Shown: piece by piece, positions 42,898 to 53,014 of the stretch
How the letters are laid out: the number at the start of each line of letters is the position of its first letter
How positions within the stretch are numbered: position 1 is the first letter of the stretch
Source of the DNA: Bimuria novae-zelandiae CBS 107.79
Taxonomy: Eukaryota; Ascomycota; Dothideomycetes; Pleosporales; Didymosphaeriaceae
Length of the DNA: 64,000 bases
Direction of reading: 5' to 3'
Assembly: GCA_010015655.1 (NCBI GenBank)
Contig: ML976746.1
Span: 1 to 64,000 of the forward strand
Notes under the pieces: model-generated
What the model was told of the DNA's origin: nothing
The model's database searches: none
The model's input: the letters and a program-made list of their open reading frames with translations, nothing else
Program-made: the position numbers and the translations under genes

Positions 42898-45745
42898 TTA
42901 TACCAGAACAAACTCCTGTATATCTACGTTTCCCTTGCGGAGCTCTGGCACTGACAGTCTAGGGTCGAACCAAGACTTCTCCCCTGTTTTCGTGTTCACG
43001 AATTCTCTCAATTCCTTTTCCGTTGGCTTATATTCCTTGGCAAATGCCCACCCATCTAGTAAAGGGCCCATTCGCGGATCATCATAGATCCTTGTACCAG
43101 TTTTGAGCTCGGTGTAGCCTTGGATCATGATACCTTCCCAGTCATTGCATATGTATGCCCTATATTCGCGAGGTACTGGGCCAAGCAAGGCTTCTGTGTG
43201 TGCAAGATCACTGACGTATGTGGGTCCTACCACTTGATATGTAACCGCTCCTTGCGCACAGTCGGCTGGTCGGAGTAAAAGGGGATCGCGAGCCCCTAGG
43301 ATAACTCGTAAAATATCTCCTATTGACCATGTCAGAAAATGAGCAATAATTGCAGCCTGCGGGCTCCGTGAGGGGGTCGTAGTTGTGAATGATAATCGTG
43401 TAAGACGTAATATGTATACGTTTCCTGTCCAACATCTCTCGCCTAAAGTCGGTATGTACAACTTAAACCTGGATAGACAAGAGCGGATGAAACTCCCCTC
43501 AAAAGCATGCAGAATAATTCACTGAAACCCTGAGGCCATATCCGATGACAATCCCCAGGAAATGACCCGCCAACCTTTCCGTACAATCTTGTGCACAGAA
43601 GATGACATGACATACCTGCTATAGCTTCTGAGGAGCATATACCAACTCGACTAATCTCACATATGAAGATGGAACGACTTCTGATCGTCTCATTGACAAT
43701 GGGCTCACGATTTTCATCATGGTAAGGCTCCGAAACCTGCCGGAGGCTCGGCGCCAGAGTAGCGGGCCAATCTTCACGATAATAACCGCAAGCCAACGCC
43801 ATGATAAATTCCTCCGACAATTTCTCGGTTGCAATTTTAGCAGTGCGTTCCCAGAGTCGCAGGGTTGCTCTGAGTCCGCCTTCCATAGGTGCACAATCAC
43901 TCACCTCCTCAACAACTCCGCACAGAACGCCTGGAACAATAAGTCTCGCATCTGCAAGAGTTCTCATTCTGAATCCATTTCTTCCTAATGCAAATGCATC
44001 AGGAATTAATCGGATAGGTCGCCATGTAGACCAATTTGGTACCCATGAAGGATGATCGGGCATCTGTCCGTGCGTCGTCAAATCGCAGTGTACTAAAAAT
44101 CCAAGCTCCCATATAGTTCGAAGTGCGCGGAGCAAACACGATAGAATATTTTCGCGATAGGGAGATTGTAGTCGAGTTGACTTTTGCCACATTGGCGGGA
44201 TTAACAAGGCCGAGGAGGGCAAAGATACGATCATGTGGATTTTGATGTTCCGTGAATCTTGACATTTCGAGTAGACGCAACATTGAGTGATCTGGATCCC
44301 GGATGCATAGGTAACGACGCTGGCGAACCAAGGATCCGGGAAGAATGGTAGTGTATCGCTCTGGTATTGAACCATTCAGGAACAGGATACAATTTCGGAT
44401 ATGCTTCCATGGCACGGAACGGAAACCACACTGTACCATACTGCGCGAACTAGCAAGGTGGATTTCCTGCCATATCCCTGTATACGATATCATTAGCACG
44501 GTATCTATACAGAAACCCAAGACGATTGCTCATTGAACCAGCTAGCAATGCCAGCTGATCAAATTTACAGAAGGGGTGAGTGGAGGGAAGCAATAGTCGA
44601 CATGGACAGATGGTACGTACTAGCGCGAGAATTACTTTGGCTGGCTCAACGTCAATGCTACTCACCATAGTCTATCCCACCAGAATCGTTCAAGGACGTC
44701 GACTATCTCCTGATAATCCTCTTGGTTATACGGTAGGTTCAGTGCAAATGTAAAGGAATTGAACTTATTGATAATATACTCTGGCCGGCTCGAATCAGTT
44801 TGCTCGCTATCCGGAGGGCAATACAAGATATTCCAATCTTGTGTGCACTCCAGTAGTCGACCTAAAGATGCGAGAAGATCTAAACCCTTGCTACTTAGCC
44901 CAGTCGTCGGTCCTAGCCAAACTACCACTTTTTGTGCTAGTGTATAAATCTTGTCCATCCAGAACGTGCGAGGTGAGACAACCTGTCGAAGGTGTCTCAA
45001 AGCCTCCGCCAGGTTTTCCCTTAATTCAAGTCATGTTGGTTTTGTGATTCCATTCTTGGGAACGATTCGCACTTTCGTTGTAAACTCCGGGGCACCCCAG
45101 GTGTATGAAAGGGCCGCGGTCAGAGTTAGTGGAGGAATACTGCCGCGTCTCCTGTGGTATCTGATTATGAAGGGATTGATTTGGTTTTCGTTTACGCGAA
45201 CTTCCCTTTGTCCTCAATGTGTAAACTGCTAGATCGTCTTCAAGAAGAGATAAACTCTATTGTATACGATTTTGACCACTCTCCATGTGAATGACATCTC
45301 GCCAACTATGCAGATCAAGTCTAGTATAGCCTATCAACTCAATTTCATAGGCAGGCTTGAAACCCGGACAAGGATTCAGCATGGCATCACAATCGTACCG
45401 CCAACGCTCAGCGTTTGAATCCGGATGATGCCATTGAATGTGCCTTGGACCTTCGAAGATATATCGTCTCTCCACGGTCATGTGAACTTCCCAACCTTCA
45501 GGGAACGTATCCTCAAGCTCTTTAATACCAACTCTGGTATCCGGTGCTCTCCTCGGTTCGACCAACGGAGTATGAAAGATTTCGAGTTGGATCTCATCGT
45601 CAAGGTTTGCGACGGGTAACAATCTCAGGAGCCTGATCTCGTCGTCATCCTGATCTCGCGGTCGGTACTAGTACGGCTCCAGCGTTTCGAGGTCTGGAAG
45701 CGGCTCTTCCAAAGTGCGCCGTAGACGCTTACGCTCACGGCTCAT
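42898..45745 (-). pseudogene. Heterokaryon-incompatibility (HET) domain gene, inactivated
   Basis: HET proteins trigger cell death when unlike fungal strains fuse. Minus-strand pieces show, in order: MSRERKRLRRTLEEP (45,745) then an in-frame TAG before YRPRDQDDDEIRLL; a WW-like stretch (FPEGWEVHMTVERRY); ALSYTWGAPE and LAEALRHLRQ separated by an in-frame TGA; FWMDKIYTLAQKVVVWLGP, where the usual ICINQ..ER..QV segment is missing; FWWDRLW; IWQEIHLASS; HDRIFALLGLVNP; and a C-terminal part with GDILRVILGARDP, YVVGP-like text and ALLGPVPREY. Several frames are used. At least one frame change after a GTGAGT donor is not repaired by the visible acceptor. Long stretches remain open, so decay is recent. 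Confidence 0.85.
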
Positions 45746-46320
45746 GTTGAATACTGGTTTGCAAATGCAACGAGGAAGACTGTGGTCGACTAGAGGTGTA
45801 GGAACGCAACAAGAAGTCTACATGGCTATCTGTCTGAAGATGCGGGGCAGTGCAATAGGCCGCAAGGCTGATCTTGGGGGCCGCGAATGCCTTGAGCTAC
45901 ATGAGCTCTGACCGGGCGCAGCACCACCCCAACGACCCAAACTTGTACGAAAATGTCCCAATATTATTCGAGGAGACGATATACATCCAGGTGGGAGAGA
46001 ATTTAAAAGTCGCATACAAGAACGTTGAAGTTTGCTGTCGCTCTCATTAGTTTGAATTTCATAGCCACTCACAATAAGGACCGCGCAAAGAGCTTTAACA
46101 AACTGTATCATTCCAAAGGCCCATGCAACCGCACAGAGCTCTCAATGATGCATCTACACCGCGACCGTTGCATACAAATACATTTTCGTAGCTTGTCAGA
46201 GCCGTCGCCGCCCGAACGCCGATGTGATGACAAGGAGACAAAGGAATATCGTAGTCCTCGCGATGACAGACACGCCGGGGACTAGGTATTATGTGAACAT
46301 GAACGGGTTAACGAGACCCT
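45746..46320. other. Intergenic region between HET pseudogene and Rcf2-like gene
   Basis: It contains the former upstream region of the HET gene and the 3' region of the next one. Short frames (45,818-46,111 minus; 46,025-46,285 plus) have no recognisable motif. Confidence 0.5.
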
Positions 46321-47338
46321 TTACGAGGACGCCTTGGCCTCCTTCTTGTCCGCCTCTTCCTTCTGGTGCTTCGCCTCAGCCTCGTGGTGCTTCTCCTCCG
46401 CCGAGCCATTCTTCGCCTGCCTCGCCTTCGCCGCCTCCTTGCGCTCGTTCATCCGTCGCTCCTCAGCCTCGACCATCTCTGTCCACGCGTTAGCACCATT
46501 GCCCAAAAGCAGTGATTCACCATGCCAAGACTCGCATGTGCAGTGACAAAGCATGACTGCGCGCAGGCCCGCATGACGAACGCGATGTACGTACCTCTCC
46601 ACTGGTCCTCTCCCGCATACCGCTCATGATGTATCTTCTTCTCGATATAATGCTTATGCTCGGGATCATTCGGATCAATAACCTTGATCGTCTCCCACCT
46701 GCCTTTCCCCTTCGCGGCATCATTCCCCTCGAACGCGAAGCTCGCCAGCAGCGCCGAGAGCGTCAATCCCTGCGCGTACATACGTGCCTGCACCAGCTTC
46801 TGCGAGCTGGACATGGCGCTCTGGCGGTTGACAGCGATCCACGACCCCGCCATGGACGCGACCCAGAAGCCGAACAGGATCGGGTATCTGTTCTCTGACG
46901 CCCACTCCTTGGCGCGCTCCATGGCTGTCTTGTTCGCATAGTAGAGGTCTTCGCGTTCGCGTTCGCGGGCGATTTCGCGCTGCTTTTCGGGGTTATGCTC
47001 AATGTCGAAGGCGTTGGAGGCCCGGTCGGCTGCGATGACGGCTGCAAGGCGCTTAGTATGCGGTTAGAGGGTGTAGAGGGGGTCTACATACCTACGAAGG
47101 AGCCAGAGGATGTGACGAGGAAAGCTCGGAAGGGCACTGAGAGGGCTCGGAAGCTGTGGTATCTTCTGCTCGCGGCTACCACTACACCAGTACCGATCGC
47201 TGTGCCGATGAGACCACCAATAGTTCCGCCCTTGACAGTCGCACTGTCCAGACATCAGCCTCCATTTCAATTATCTTCTTCTTCGTCGTGTACTCACTTG
47301 TAATGCGCCTGCTCTTCTTCTTTCGTGAGAATCTTCAT
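46321..47338 (-). CDS. RCF2: Rcf2-like respiratory supercomplex factor (HIG1 domain)
   Basis: This mitochondrial inner-membrane protein is associated with cytochrome c oxidase and III-IV supercomplexes. Exons are 47298-47338, 47092-47243, 46595-47041 and 46321-46478, with introns of 54, 50 and 116 bp, giving 265 codons. The first exon encodes MKILTKEEEQAHYN. Membrane segments lie in GGTIGGLIGTAIGTGVVVAA and the HIG1-type part YPILFGFWVASMAGSWIAV, followed by QKLVQARMYAQGLTLSALLA. Then come the conserved IKVIDPNDPEHKHYIEKKIH and HHERYAGEDQW. The C-terminus is a charged helix (EAEERRMNERKEAAKARQA). The start is the only ATG giving the conserved N-terminus, and all exon phases agree. Confidence 0.92.
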
Positions 47339-48212
47339 TGTGTGTGCGGCGTCAAAAGGTTGGGTTCAACGGGATCGCAGATTGTCGAGTAGGTTTGATT
47401 TAGGTGATTTGAGTAAAAGCGTATAACACACAAGTGAGGAGCTACGTCAGGCCAGCGCGACACGATTTTATAAAAGATAAAGCTTTGGCGGCCCGCAGCG
47501 GAATGGCAATAACCCAATGGTGACGTCGCCGAGCGTACCGAGCTCCCTGCGAGGCTAATAAATCGGCGGCATCTGGCTTACACACTGGGTACGAGACCTC
47601 GAACGAGCGCGGCCAGTTCATCACGCGATTGCTTGGGAGCTTGCCGCGTTGTCGGCCTCATTTGAGTCTGGTCTTCAAAAGTCTCAAATTCTATGCTAGC
47701 GAATTTTGATTCTTGAGCCTCGCACACATCTCCGTAGACCTTGAAGTTTTGATCTTCTCATCTTCACATGCGCGCATCAAAATGACGGCAGAATGATAGA
47801 ACCGTGCCTCTATTCGATCGCAGACCTGAACATGCATAAACGTCGTCGGCCTTCTAATCGCACACATAAGCATGCGTCGCATGCCTCTACGCTGCGCTGT
47901 CGGCACCACCTCGCCTTGAAGAAACAACCTCTGAGATGCCGCTTCGGCTTTTGCCCAGCCCTGCCGCATGCCGCATGCCGCGTGCCCGCCGCCCATATAG
48001 AAATCGACCTATCCAGCTCCTCCTTCCTTTGAAATATCCTTTATAACGTCTTCATACTTTGCCCCCGCTCCGTTTTGTTGTTGCGCTGTTGGAAGGGTTT
48101 CCGTGCCAGGTCCCGAAGGCAATCCGATTCGGCACCGAGTGGGGGCCGAGCTTCACGCAAATTCGGCGCTGGGTCTCAATTCACCGAGCCCCTTCCATTT
48201 CCACGCAGCATA
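47339..48212. other. Upstream region of the Rcf2-like gene, up to transposon 8
   Basis: The stretch holds the promoter of the gene on its left. Open frames of 79-101 codons at 47,691-48,032 on both strands overlap each other and have no motif, so I do not call them. Confidence 0.5.
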
Positions 48213-50002
48213 AGCTAGCCGATACGTAAGCTGGCCACCCGGGTAAGCTGGCCACCCCACCAAAACGCGACACCTGCACAAAACACGCCACATCTCTCCA
48301 CAACGCTTATCAATATGGACGCCCGTGAGCATGCTATACAATCAGCTATCAGAGATTTTAATGCAGGCATTTATTCTAGTCATCGCGCTGCGGCTACCGC
48401 GTACGGTGTTCCTCGATCGACCCTATCGACGCGCATTAATGGCGTACAAAACCGACGCGTTAGTCACCAACACCGGCAGCGTCTGACTCCTCTATAGGAG
48501 GACTTCCTAGTAGAATAGATCCTTGAAGAAGACGCACGCGCCTGCCCTCCCTCACACGCTCGCGCTCGAGAAATGGCCAATCGAATTCTACGTATGAATG
48601 GCGACAACCAGCCTATTGGCAAGCTCTGGCTCTCACACTTCCTCCGGCGCCAGCCACGCGTTGCCTCTGTAGTCGGCAGAAAGCTAGAGGCTCAGAGAGC
48701 TGATGCAGCGACACCAGAGCAGCTACGCGCGTTCCTAGAGCTCTACGAACAGACTCGACGGCGGCTCAACATACGGGTGGAGAACACATACAATATGGAT
48801 GAGACTGGCATTGCCCTAGGGGTATGTACCAACACCAGAGTACTCTCTAGTAGTCAGAAGAAGAAGGCTTATGTTCGCTCTCCAGAGAATCGCCAGTGGG
48901 TCTCTATAATCGAGTGTGTATCGGCGACAGGGCGGAAGCTACGCTGTGCGGTCATCTTCAAGGGCCAGAGCCTACAGACAACATGGTTCTCCTCGTCCCA
49001 CGTACCTGACTGGATCTACACTACCTCTGAGAACGGATGGACGTCAAAAGCGATAGGTGTTGAGTGGCTACAGCGCATATTCATACCTGAGACGGCTGTA
49101 TCTGATGGCCAGCACAGGCTCCTCATCCTCGACGGTCACGGCAGCCATATTGATATAGACTTCCTGTGGCTCTGCAAGCTGCATCGTATACAGCTCCTAT
49201 ATCTACCTGCGCACACTTCACACGTCCTACAGCCTCTCGATCTCGCTCCTTTCTCTGTGATCAAGTCTAGCTACAGGCGTCAGATCCAGGAGCTCGCATC
49301 ACTCGACGACGCTGCGCCTGTCAAGAAGGAGCGCTTTATCACCTGCTATCATCAAGCTAGGGAGGAAGGCTTCACAGAGCGTGTAATTCGAGCTGGCTGG
49401 CAGGCATCTGGTATCTGCCCATTCAACATCAATCACGTGCTCAGCTCGTCGCAGGTCTCTCAGAGGCCTACTACGCCTACACGTCAGCAGCAGCCTCAGC
49501 AGCAGCTCCAGAGCTTCCTCTCTACTCCCCAGGGCCCTCACGATCTCTATATAGCGCAGCGCAGCGTCCAGAGCGTCGAGAATCCAGGTCGTACGACCCG
49601 GCTACTCCTACAGAAAGCAGGTAAGGCTCTAGCAGCTGCAAATGCTAGAGCTGCAGGCCTAGAAGCAGAGAAAAGACGACTTGAGCAGCAGCTAGAGATA
49701 TCTACCTCTCAGCGTCAGCGTAAGCGCGTTCGAGTAGACCTAAATCAACGCTTTGCAGAGGTAGAGAGTATCAGGGAGGCTATGCGCGCAGCCGAGGCTT
49801 CAGCAGTTCAACCACGTAGATCTACTGTATTAAGCACCTTAGAAGCAGCTGCTAGAGCTACAGTAGCTGCAGCGCTTGAATCTATGTGTAGTTAATGGCA
49901 ATCATAAGAAGCGTTGTTGAGAAATCGTGTGTTTTGTGCAGGTGTCGTGTTTTGGTGGGGTGGCCAGCTTACCCGGGTGGCCAGCTTACGTATCGGCTAG
50001 CT
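48213..50002 (+). mobile_element. Pogo/Tc1-like DNA transposon 8, nearly intact
   Basis: The element is 1,790 bp between TA 48211-48212 and TA 50003-50004. The terminal inverted repeats are about 74 bp, starting AGCTAGCCGATACGTAAGCT, with a single mismatch (G against A). GTAAGCTGGCCACCC lies at 48226-48240 and 48243-48257, a 17-bp pitch. Unlike the other elements it has normal base composition and a long open transposase frame, so it arrived recently or escaped RIP. Confidence 0.95.
48315..49895 (+). pseudogene. Pogo-like DDE transposase with two premature TAG codons
   Basis: The frame runs from ATG 48315 to 49895 (527 codons counting both stops). TAG occurs at 48495-48497 and 48516-48518, and the frame is otherwise open (440 codons from 48573). 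The N-terminal helix-turn-helix contains YSSHRAAATAYGVPRSTL (about residues 21-38). The catalytic core has D162 (NMDETG), D273 (LLILDGHGSH) and D309 (HVLQPLDLAPF), 35 residues between the last two, as expected for the pogo branch of Tc1/mariner. The C-terminus is a coiled coil (EKRRLEQQLEI). Both TAGs could come from CAG or TGG by C-to-T or G-to-A change. Without readthrough only the DNA-binding fragment or a 440-residue product from the internal ATG could form. Confidence 0.92.
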
Positions 50003-50004
50003 TA

Positions 50005-50512
50005 GTTCAAAAAGAGCAAGACAAGTGCCCGGGATGTCATCAATTTTGAAAAATACCTACATCCCAGTCGATCTCGTATCCATACTACCATTACCATTCC
50101 GCCATGTTATGCATAAAATGGATACCCATACAAAGTATCAAGTGCCGGATAGCCCATGAGTCCACGCCAAGCCTGCCAAAAGCCAAGTCTCGCCTGAGAG
50201 ATGCCGTGATTAAACAAAGGGGAAAAGGTGAAAGTAACGTGTTCCCAGGAAACGATGTTGTCCAACAGTAGGAAATGCTCCATTTTCGTAACCCAACGGC
50301 ATTGGTCAATTCTTTTCGACATGGGCGTGTATTTTGGGCATATCCATGTTACCTTTTCGAGATCGAGGACGTGAATGAAAGCGAGCGCGTCCTTAGCTAC
50401 GTGCAATACCCAAACGGATAGTATACTGCAACATCTGGGCCGATTCTAGGGAAGAGGTGTAGGATGGATATAGTCGTGACCGACGAAAGTGTTGTCAGAA
50501 TTGGAACAACAT
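50005..50512. terminator. 3' region of the Pumilio gene
   Basis: The 508 bp between transposon 8 and the stop codon of the Pumilio gene probably carry its 3' untranslated region and polyadenylation signals. No other gene is visible; the minus-strand frame at 50,107-50,406 has no motif. Confidence 0.4.
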
Positions 50513-53014
50513 TCAGCGGAAGCCACCGTAAGCGCTTGCACCACCGTTGCGGTGACCGTTGGGGTAGTTGCGCGGGACGAAGCCACCAGGTGGGCCAGGA
50601 CGAGTTGCAAGAGCAGGGTTGCAACAGAGCATGGCGACGCGAGAGCCGTACTTGGAGCCGCGAAGGGAGACCATGTGCTTGCGGATGTGGGAAGCGACAA
50701 GCTCACGATGGTGAGATCCACTATTGGTGAGGATGTACTGGATCAGGTAGTTGCCAAACTGGTCACCGGCGACTGTTCATTTGTTAGCACTTTCTCTCTT
50801 CATGAAGTGTTCGCTTACTATCAATCAATGGCATGCGTGGACGATCCTGGCGACCTTCGCAGACCCTCTCAAGGTAGCGATCGAGGAAATCATTGCCGCC
50901 AATCTTGAGGCACTTCTCGATGACTTTGGAAGCATATTGATCAACGCTGTAGTCGGTCGCGAATCGAAGGATATGATCGATTGCTCGGCTACGATCCGTA
51001 GGAGCACCGTGTTCGCAGATGTGTTGAATGCACCAGTTGCCGAACTGACCATGAGAGATCACATCGATGCTAGCCAGAACCTCGTTGATGCAGGGTCGCT
51101 GTTACGTATTAGCAACTGCTAGCAATATCACCATATTATACGTACCTTGTCTTCCTCAAGACAGTTTTCGAATATGTTCTGAACAACCAAGCTGCCGGTC
51201 TCACCCAAAGCAACCTCGTGCCACATACCACGGAGGGCTTCATTGACGTAACGCATGATCTGAGGGGGAGAGTCACTCCAGCGAAGTTCAAAGAGTTTCT
51301 GCCAGACATGGCAAGCGTATCGATGAATGACAGTCTCCGGGATGCGTCGTAGAAGTTCATGAACCATGGTCGCTTTGTATTCCTCCGGAACGCAGTCGAA
51401 TGCCTTCTGCACAACATGACAGCCGAACGGATCCATGCTAAGCGTGAGTGTGTTCCCACGAATCGCGCCAGCGATAGCGACGATCTAAGACCCAAGTCAG
51501 TGATACGAATTGAAGGTTCCAAGATTACAGCATACCTGGTCAGAAGTTCCGTGTTCAAAGCAGCGCTGTACGAGGAAGTTGCCAAAGCGGTTGACCATTA
51601 GAGGGTACGCTTGAGAGATAATGGCCTCAACGATGTCAAATTTTTGTTCAGGAGTGCCAACCTTGAGCTTCTGCTGCAAGAAGATGGAGGCCTGTTGGTC
51701 ATTGTTGCAAATGATCTTGTCGACGATGTACCTCCAGTTGCAGCTCATGTTGCGATCCAACAAGCGGCGATAGTTCATCGGTTCGACGGGCGCAACGTAC
51801 TGAGCACCGCTACCTACATCCGAGGACGGCTGCAAATTTTGTCAGCTGGAGATCGATGTGTTGTTCCATGAATCGTATGTTGACTCATACCTGGGAGTTC
51901 CAGGGTGACGGGCCCATGGCGGCATTAACGCTGAACTCCGACGCCTCGGGTGAGAGCCTCGTACCCATGGGTCCGACAGGTCCAATAGGAGTGGGCTGAT
52001 AGGGTGTGTACATTTGCGGGTTCATATACTGGTTATACATCGGAGGTTCAAAGGCGGATCCAGGACGGCTGGGCGGGTTGCTACCACCCCGAAATCCCTG
52101 GTCAAGAGGGAAATGAGTAGGCTCGTTCAGGTAGTTGTTGCGAGCACGGTAGTTATGCTGTGGCATGGGTGGACGGGCCGGAGCTTGCACGCTCGGGAAA
52201 GCTTGTTGAGCGCCAGCATTGTAGAAGGGACGCGTCTCGTTGCCCCAAGGATAGTTGGGTCGGTTCGCTGCATTGAACTTGTGCTGCAGCTGTGTCAGGG
52301 TTTGCTCCGTCACCTCCTCAGAGTAGGTGTAGTCGGCTTCCGAGGACTGGCCCAGGTGCTCAACGGTAGACTTGGCAACGTGGGTGCTATGCAACTCTTG
52401 GTTCATACGAGCGACTTCGCTGCGTGCCTCCAGTAGCTCGGCCTTGAGCTTCCGCAACTCGGCAGACTCAACGAGAATGGAGTCAGGCTCAGTGTTGGGC
52501 GTGCCAGTGATGTACTCATCCGTGGCTGGGGTCAACGGGAAGGAGCCGTTGGAAGAGGAACCGTATTGATCTTGAGGAGACGACCGCTCATTGAGACGCT
52601 GGATAAGGGAGTCGACGAGGGCAGCATCATCGCGGTTGCTCTGCTGTTTCGGTTAACATGGATCGCCAGCAAGAGATGACGGAGAGGAGGCTAGAAGGAT
52701 GGTGCATCGAGCACCTCACCACGGGCGACGCAAAGGCTGCTTACCCTAAGAGTGTCGGCATTTACCTGTGGCATCCGGTTGCCCCCGGTAGTAGTAGGGA
52801 CCAGCGCGGGGCGCTTCACACCCTGTACATTGGAGGTCAACGACGAGCTGCCAGGCCAGTAGTGTGAGGGGAGTTGGCGATTGCGAGTGCCTACCGGCCC
52901 AAAGCCTAGTACCTCTGGAGAAGTGTCAAGCCTTAGATCAGAGTGCACCGGGAACCGAGGTGCCGTCTTGCGTGGCGTGGGAGAGCCGTCCGAGGTAAGA
53001 TTGAAGCAGCTCAT
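50513..53014 (-). CDS. Pumilio-family (PUF) RNA-binding protein
   Basis: PUF proteins bind 3' untranslated regions of mRNAs and repress or localise them. Exons are 52766-53014, 51891-52640, 51536-51829, 51146-51484, 50819-51098 and 50513-50772; introns are 125, 61, 51, 47 and 46 bp; 723 codons, all phases consistent. Residues 1 to about 330 are low-complexity, with a short coiled coil (ELRKLKAELLEARSEVARMN) and Pro/Asn/Gln-rich sequence. The PUM repeats follow: NRFGNFLVQRCFEHG, DPFGCHVVQKAFD, HRYACHVWQKLFEL, ETGSLVVQNIFE, GQFGNWCIQHICEHG, DQYASKVIEKCLK, DQFGNYLIQYIL. The C-terminus is a Gly/Pro/Asn-rich tail. No RRM is seen. ATG 53014 is chosen; 53098 is in frame upstream. Confidence 0.92.
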
